NCBI GenBank assembly: GCA_028829895.1
Contig: CM054178.1
Span: 105,373,558 to 105,437,557 of the forward strand
Direction: 5' to 3'
Length of the DNA stretch: 64,000 nucleotides
Origin: Sinotaia quadrata
Lineage: Eukaryota > Mollusca > Gastropoda > Architaenioglossa > Viviparidae
Shown here piece after piece: positions 57,028 through 64,000 of this stretch. The translations under genes and the position numbers were made by a program. How positions within the stretch are numbered: the stretch's first letter is position 1; each line of letters begins with the position of its first letter. Below the pieces are notes generated by a model. The model saw nothing but the letters and a program-made list of their open reading frames with translations, was not told where the DNA came from and made no database searches.

Positions 57028-58490
57028 TCTGAAAGCTCGAAATTGGCCAGAAATTGCTGATGTAATGCAAACCAGTTCCAACTTGATAAGTAGTTTTTAT
57101 TATCCAATGGTTAATATTTGCGAGAACGAACCAGCCAGTGGGCTGAGATCAAAACGTTACTTGCTATAGAGCATTCTATTGTCTGATCACTTGAATTTGG
57201 TGTGGCAAGAAGTTCGGTCTTGAAAGGCGGAGTTTAGCTTAATGGTGAGTTAACTGACTATTTGAGAAAGAATGGACTTTTACGTAGAGATGTATTATGT
57301 GAGTAGACTATTATTTCTATACAAATGCTTTACACTAAGATGCTCATTTATCATAAGCTTAACACTTGACATTTTTCTAATGAAACCAGTCATAAAAACT
57401 ATAATTCTGTATTTATTATGCTGTACGCTTGTATTGGGCTAATAAATACTGTTGCAGGAACCTGTAAGGTGAGACTTGAATATAAGAATGAATGGAGTTT
57501 AAAATGGAGTAAACTGGAAACTTAACATTTGTTTCCTGATTTATTTTACAGGGACAAACAGCCTTTCCGTGTATTATTTGAATCTCTTGGATTATTGGTT
57601 ATAAACCACTGCAACTGTGGTAGACACAGGAAGCCTCTACTGCATTGTGTAAGTGTAAGAATACACTGCTCTCCATTGATGTAAATGTGGCAAGGTATGC
57701 TGACTACATCAAGTAATTTCTGGTACAGGGAAGTTACTAGAAATTGCTACAATTGTTGTTCTGCTTGAAGGAACTGACATGGTCCAGATTAGCTCAAGAT
57801 AATAAGCAGTGAATCCATATTTTTTCCTATGTAAGGAAGAAACACGTGGAAATTGAACTGAACAATAACTTGTTTGCTTTATTGCTTAAAGTGTGTGAAA
57901 GAGTATTGAGACAGTACCTAATTCATTTTATGTAAAATCTATTATTATTTATCTCTAATAACTCCACTTCTATTCTCTGATAAGAATTATCCTGATTTGT
58001 ATTGACATTAAATTGTTGAATTGTTTTTAGACTGTGTAGTATAAAATTATTTGAATGTGGTTTCATGGAAATATTGATGTCAAGTAATCCTTTTCATTGT
58101 ATTTATTATATGTATATTTGATTGTTGATTTAATACATTTATTGTTAAATTTATTGACATTCTTATACATATGGATAATATTATGTTGGTGATGAAAGTG
58201 GGTGGATGGAGGCTTGCTAAATATAGATTAAAAACTTATTTGTCTTCTCCTTTAGTAAGAAGTTTTCCACCTAGGGAAATATTGTGTGACGGTAAATGTT
58301 TATCTTTAATGTTGTGGAAGAGAGAAAACATTTACAGTGCCCGCATATCCGCCAAGTGAGAGAGACTAGTGGTGTCTGCTGAAGAATTATTAATAAAATA
58401 AATTAAGATTCTTATCACTTGTAATTAGTTATGGACGAAAAATTAATTAATAATCATCATAAGCTTTAACTAGGTGGCGTTGGCGTCACA
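57028..58490 (-). mobile_element. TGTGAC repeat copy H, near full length
   Basis: Minus-strand copy from 58490 (TGTGACGCCAACGCC on that strand). It aligns with E through the hairpin, AATCTATATTTAG, AAATTTATTAA, the AGGGACAAACAGCC region and the ACTTGAATTTGG region at 57190. Similarity ends near 57028, so only the last 150 bp or so are missing. A 62-codon plus-strand frame at 58171-58359 lies antisense in the conserved part. Confidence 0.88.
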
Positions 58491-60042
58491 AACCCCTTTC
58501 GTGAATAAAAAAAATAAAACATTGCTCTGGCATTTAAAATGCTGTTATTGAAATATTTAGAGGTCCAATATAGCTAAAGTATTATTAGCTTTTACAGAAT
58601 AAACTCTCAAAATCTACACTATTACACTTTTGACCTATTTACTTGATAGTGGGAAAGTTAGTCAGTACTTTCTGACTCATAAAGTTATGACAAGTCACGT
58701 TTGAGAGTCAGTTGACCAGTCACATTTGACACTCAGTACTTTCTAAGTAATATAGTGGTGACCAGTCACATTTGACAGAGAGTACTCAAACTCTTATAGT
58801 GGTGACCAGTCACATTTTAAGTATATTCCTACTTCATTACTTTTGTAAATCACAGCTACTTTCTGCTTAGGTATTATTTATCAGAATACTTTCTAACATT
58901 TGTAATCTTAATTTGTTCGCACATAACAAACACACTTCGTTATTATCATGTGTATGTACGCAGCTGTACAAATAAGACTTTATCTCATTGTTCATAGCAA
59001 CTGATATATTGAAATGTTTATTTGTTTTACTGATTAGTACAATATTGCTTATTTAACCCTTGACGATGAATGTACAAATGCTGGATAATATTGTTTATCC
59101 AGTGTTGTTAATTTTTTTAAATTATGCATGATAAGCTTCTATATCTGGGGACGTCAATATAGCTTTCTGCTGTCTGAAACAATGTAGAAAATATCTAGAG
59201 TACACAGGTAGGCAAGCATTACTTTAAAGAGAGACCGCATCTCTATATTGCATTGTGCATGAGCTTCATAAGCCAGAACACTAAAATAGTGTTGCACAAA
59301 AACTTAACAGTTATTTGGCCCATTTCTGGCTCCAGGCTGTGCTGTTATTCCAGACCTCTGTTACTCTAAATTATTGGCTACATCATCGTACTAGTAACTA
59401 GACTAAGCTATCGGTCGATGTCTTCTGCAAAACTACAGCTGCCCTCAGCCTCTGCTGGTGAGATACACTGCAAGTTTTATGTTGGAGACTTTTGTAAACT
59501 GATACTCACCAGACTGTGCTCTCTTAAGAACTATTTGATTTCTAAGGAACTTTGTGCTCACATTAGAATATGAACGGTCATTCTGCTATAACTGTGTATA
59601 TATGTAGATAATATTGCATCTTCTAATATCTCTAACACAGCCAGTGGTCTTCACCCAACCTTTTGTTATGTATTGAAAGTCATCTGTTCATTCTGTCAAC
59701 AGTGTAGACCTGTTTCGCTGATTATGACTGGAGGCAAGCCATTTATCTATCTACTGATTTGTCTTAAATGCAAGAGAACTTGTCGATTTTGTGATTGTAT
59801 TGGTGCCAGAGCTGCGAGGTGGGTGTGGAGTGAGTGTGATACATGACACAATATCTATAGTATCCACCCATTCATGTGTCATGCATGTTTATCAATTGGG
59901 CATTGCACATGAATAAGCCAATAGGATATTTATATATTCAAGGGAAGTTGGTCATATATAATAATAATGGTGATATCTAGATACATAAGACTGCCTAATC
60001 TTCAATGTACCAAGGGCTTGAAGCACTTTACATTATTAAATG
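58491..60042. other. AT-rich stretch with a degenerate array
   Basis: At 58655-58820, units of about 50 bp (GTGACCAGTCACATTTGACA, CAGTACTTTCT) recur 3-4 times. The rest is unique with no recognised gene. Confidence 0.55.
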
Positions 60043-60200
60043 AACATACACTAATAAACAATGCAAAATAAGCAATTGTTGTAATACAGGTGGTAACACA
60101 GTAATAAAAAAAATATAAACATACAATACAAAATAAGCAATTGTTGGTAATACGTGTGGTCACACTAATAAATAAACATAAACATACAATGCAAAATAAT
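60043..60200. repeat. Minisatellite of about 60-75 bp, 2.5 copies
   Basis: AACATACAAT(G/A)CAAAATAAGC, AATTGTTG(G)TAATAC and GTGGT(A/C)ACAC recur with indels. Confidence 0.88.
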
Positions 60201-60672
60201 CATACAAGACTCAGGGCGCGTTCTTATAGATGTCAACAGGAACACAGAGGTGAACTATCCACAACAATACAGAAAGCCAAACAGACAAGATTATTAGAAT
60301 TCTACACTGGCATTGCCTGTGAATAGGTTATGTTGTAATAACTTTCATAAAAGCTATTAAGGTGTGACTATGTCAGAGTTGACTAGGTTGTTGGGGCGGG
60401 GTTGTTGCTTCACATACTTTGTATCAAATGACATACACCAGACTGGCACAATAAACACAATTATATAAGCACATATCATTCCAATATATATATATATATA
60501 TATATACACACGCATAAACAAAATGAAAAAGAAAGAGGACACTAACTCCTGCCATTTGGGGAAAGTAACTTTTCCTATAAAATATATTGAAACATTTTTA
60601 ACTGTGATTTGTTTGTTTTATTCTGACCTACGTCATTTGAAATTATATTGTCACATACACTATCGTTATATA
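60201..60672. other. AT-rich stretch, nothing recognised
   Basis: (TA)n run at 60485-60506. No gene is seen. Confidence 0.6.
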
Positions 60673-60756
<84 letters not shown>

Positions 60757-60775
60757 AGAGAGAGAGAGAGAGAGA
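60673..60775. repeat. (GT)n plus (GA)n compound microsatellite
   Basis: About 41 GT units followed by about 10 GA units. Cys-Val open frames are artefacts. Confidence 0.97.
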
Positions 60776-62504
60776 TGTTAAATTTGTTACTAAACGCTTA
60801 ATAATATTTACTGTTTATTTATTCATTAAGAAAATTACATAGATCACAGTACTTAACTCAATAAGTTAAATACTTTCCAAGAAAAATGTTACTACTGATT
60901 ATACTACTAATATTTTATTAACAACAAAAATGAAAATAAAATTCAATTTTAAAAGAAAAGTTTATTTGATCAGTTTTATTTTTGTTGTTTCTTCTACAAA
61001 ACATTAAAATTTATTTCGTCCAATACTTGAGTTTTGACAAAGAGAAGCTAGCAATTACTTACTACCTATGACCGGTATGAAACACCATACAATCGCTTAG
61101 CTTAGAAAACAGAGTAAAAAGTATTTCTTTTCTTGATTTTTAAACTCATATATATATATTTTGTTGATTGTTTTAGTCATATGGCTGATTGTCTTTAAGG
61201 GGGGTGGAGGTTCTAGCCGGAATCGATTTGCGCTCTGGGGTTAGCCGAAAAGAGTAAAGTGCAATAGTCTTGGGGAGGGAAGAGGCATTAGCTACTTCTT
61301 TCTTCCGGATGTTATATAACTCTATGAGAATTCCAGTTAAACTGAGTTCATTTATTTATTCATACTATTTTTGTTATTATTTTTCATTTCTTGGACTGTA
61401 TAATTTATTAAGTCGTAGAATTAATTACTCGGATCATTATTATACATGAGCACAAAGGATTACTTGGACAGAGAAGTGTCTCTTAGTAAAATTTATTCAT
61501 ACAAGAAACTGTTGAATTATCGGCAAAGAAACTAAAGTTGTGCTCGACAAAGTATGGAAAGGGGAGAGAACTTAGTGCGTAGTATTCGAAATTAACCATT
61601 TGTATATAGTGCACAATGGCGACGTTGCGGAGTTCTTCAAGGACCGATGTTTATGTTTAATTTTTACAAGTAACGAAACAATTCCCTATTGACTGACATC
61701 AGCAAGCAACTTGACATATTGACATTTTAGCCGAACATATGTTCCACTTGGACCGAAAGCCTGTGTAGACTATGCAAAGAAAAAATAAAACAAAAAACAT
61801 CTTGCAGTTTCCTTCATATCTTGGCTCCATCACCCTAACTGCCTGCCTGCAACTCTCTGACATCCGACACTTTCCTCACATCAATCTTTCATCTGTCCCT
61901 GTCTTATTGATTTGTTTGGCGCCTGATGGGAAGAAGTTTTTTCCAAATTGATGTAACCTGTGAAAGATGTTTTGATTTTTTTCCCTCCTCCGTTAATTAC
62001 TGGGTTTTTTGGTCTCTTTCTCTTTTCCTTCTCCAGCGGCATTATTCTTTTATTTTTTTTAATTCCATGACAAAACCTTGTGGAGAGTTATTCGGTACGA
62101 AGTTAGTTATCCACAAATGATCACGTGATCGGTCTTTCTGATTGAGCACCTAGTTTCTTTTGCATGCTTAACATATTGTTTACTGTTGTGTGGCTTATTT
62201 GTATCTTTTTTCCTGTTTGTTTAATGCACTTTCAAGTTTATTGATTTTTATTTTTTCTTAAATTAACCTTTTTGCTGATTAGTTTGAAACTTATCAGTAG
62301 CTATTGATTGAAAGATTTTAGAACATATTTAAATTTGAATCAAAATTAATGAATTCATTTAGTTTCATTAATTTTTACAATAAGATGAAGATATGGCTTT
62401 ATTCATTGCTTAGAATAATGTCGTAATATTAGATAGCTCATTAATTTTGCAGTATTTTTCTATTTTCTTTGAAAATATTATTTTTCTGTTTCTGTTTTAC
62501 ATTT
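60776..62504. other. AT-rich stretch, nothing firmly recognised
   Basis: A GC-richer patch at 61195-61290 (GGGGTGGAGGTTCTAGCC, GCGCTCTGGGG) stands out from the AT-rich surroundings. A 64-codon plus frame at 61926-62120 has no recognised domain. Confidence 0.5.
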
Positions 62505-62870
62505 TATTATTTACGTTATTCATGTTATTATTTTTCTATTTTTAAATTCTATATTTTATTATTTTTTCTATTTACATTGTACATTTTATTATTTTTCTAT
62601 TTTTACATTCTATATTTGATTATTTTTTCTATTTACATTATATATTTTATTATTTTTTCTATTTACATTATATATTTTATTATTTTTCTATTTTAACATT
62701 CTATATTTTATTATTTCTCTTTTTATATTGTACAATATTATTATTTTTCTATTTTTACATTCTATATTTGATTATTTTTTCTATTTACATTGTACATTTA
62801 ATTATTTTTCTATTTTTACTTTCTATATTTTTTTTCTATTTACATTGTACATTTTATTATTTTCTGAATA
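62505..62870. repeat. AT-rich minisatellite of about 27-31 bp, about 12 copies
   Basis: TTTTATTATTTTTCTATTT and ACATT(C/G)(T/A)A(T/C)A recur with length variants. The open plus-strand Phe/Ile/Tyr frame is a by-product. Confidence 0.88.
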
Positions 62871-63049
62871 ACACTGTTGCTATAACAAGATTTGCTATTC
62901 ACTTGGCGCCACTGCGAGACTTTAATGTCCAGATTTGATAAGTATTTCGAGGATGGGAGTTATGGTTTTACACATTTTTTTTGTACCGTCTGCTGTAATC
63001 GAAAGTATTGTTCGCGAATGACCAAAGTAATTAGTCAGTATAGTCATGT
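62871..63049. other. Unique spacer
   Basis: Nothing recognised. A short frame continues into the next array. Confidence 0.6.
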
Positions 63050-63535
63050 TATTCGGTTAACTACTCAAGAGTCGCCATCGTCATTGTTGATTGCGTTACA
63101 AGTTCAGTCAACTACTAAATAGTCGCCATCGTCATTGTTAGCGTTACAAGTTCAGTCAACTAGTATATAGCTATCATCGTCATTGTTGTTAGCGTTACGA
63201 GTTCAGTCAACTACTAAATAGTCGCCATCGTCATTGTTAGCGTTACAAGTTCAGTCAACTAGTATATAGCTATCATCGTCATTGTTGTTAGCGTTACGAG
63301 TTCAGTCAACTAGTATATAGCTATCATCGTCATTGTTGTTAGCGTTACAAGTTCAGTCAACTACTATACAGTCGCCATCGTCATTGTTGTTTGCGTTACA
63401 AGTTCAGTCAACTAGTATGTAGCTATCATCGTCATTGTTGTTTGCGTTACAAGTTCAGTCAACTACTATACAGTCGCCATCGTCATTGTTGTTTGCGTTA
63501 CATGTTCAGTCAACTATTCTATAGCTATCATCGTC
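63050..63535. repeat. 48-51-bp minisatellite with two alternating unit types, about 10 copies
   Basis: Every unit has GTTACAAGTTCAGTCAACTA and ATCGTCATTGTT. One type reads AGTCGCCATCGTC, the other TAGCTATCATCGTC. The types alternate in places, and GTTA versus GTTGTTA accounts for the 48 versus 51 bp spacing. Confidence 0.95.
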
Positions 63536-64000
63536 ATTGCGTATTTGTGTCAGGGAGTTCATCCATCAGTTATAATGTATGGTCATTGTCATGTTTGCTT
63601 GTTTGATTAAACCCTGCCAACAAATACTGTCATTAGCAGTGATGCTTTCGTTTAACGGCTCGACCAACTGTAGAGGCATTGTTATTGGAGCTCAAACAGT
63701 TATTGCTATGTTGTGAAAGAGAGACAGAAAAATACAAATGTAGTCAGTGCCGTGTGCCATATCAGTAGACATTCAGATGGTATGCCCCCTCCCCCCCCCC
63801 AGTCACATTCAATTACACCTAGACAGGTGAAGACTTGACTAAGTAATAGAATGGCAGATCGGGATCACTGGCTGCCTTAGAAAATTAAGTAAATAGATGA
63901 AATAACATCTATAATTGTTACACTATCCATGCACTTAATCTGTGCAAATAACGCCAAAGCAAATTCTAAGGTCACATAAAATGCTTTTGGTACTCATGAG
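63536..64000. other. Unique stretch, nothing recognised
   Basis: Poly(C) run at 63790-63800. No gene is seen up to the window edge. Confidence 0.55.

Overview
The window looks like nuclear, non-coding DNA from an animal, most plausibly a mollusc (perhaps a marine gastropod) or another lophotrochozoan. It is AT-rich and packed with microsatellites and minisatellites. It carries decayed non-LTR retrotransposons of families common in marine invertebrates, and scattered GTTATCTCCC/GGGAGATAA motifs that I associate, from general familiarity only, with mollusc DNA. I find no intact host protein-coding gene, no rRNA or tRNA gene, no CRISPR array and no virus. Nearly all long open frames are by-products of tandem repeats whose unit is a multiple of three.

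Mobile DNA: (1) An unclassified repeat of about 1.58 kb, here called the TGTGAC repeat, occurs eight times: A 4236-4720, B 14803-16353, C 26902-26972, D 27307-27836, E 45995-47574 and F 48032-49146 on the plus strand; G 22516-21583 and H 58490-57028 on the minus strand. E is the full-length reference. It begins TGTGTC, ends GCCACA and is flanked by AACAG/AATAG, so a solo LTR or similar element is plausible. (2) A retrotransposon with a C-terminal CCHC finger and a restriction-enzyme-like endonuclease (R2/R4/NeSL type) is present as an RT-deleted copy at 16354-18152, abutting copy B, and as a second broken copy at 25560-24405 (minus). Both are associated with (TAA)n/(ATT)n, as in the R4/Dong lineage. 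(3) A second LINE family, RTE-like, is present at 32584-33855 with a mutated catalytic box and as a 3' fragment at 56590-56905.

Tandem repeats: about 55 arrays are visible. The largest is a 60-bp satellite (50641-52558, 32 copies). Others include a 36-bp array of exactly 24 units (1519-2384), a 31-bp array carrying CRE octamers (5711-5991), a 74-bp array (19584-20031), a 39-bp array (26447-26725), a 51-bp array (45172-45642) and a two-type 48-51-bp array (63050-63535). Three long GATA/GACA arrays lie at 7758, 18808 and 47796.

Unique islands: a few GC-richer, CpG-containing, non-repetitive islands (11640-12400, 30520-30920, 37320-37860, 43610-44130, 54870-55290) stand out. They carry recognisable motifs (X-box, CRE, E2F-like, POU/homeobox) and, in two cases, convincing splice-site pairs (acceptor 12229-12230 with donor 12382; acceptor 55246-55247 with donor 55275). 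They are the best candidates for host function: promoters, untranslated first exons or enhancers of a gene whose coding exons lie outside the window. The remainder is AT-rich unique or ancient repeat sequence in which I recognise nothing.
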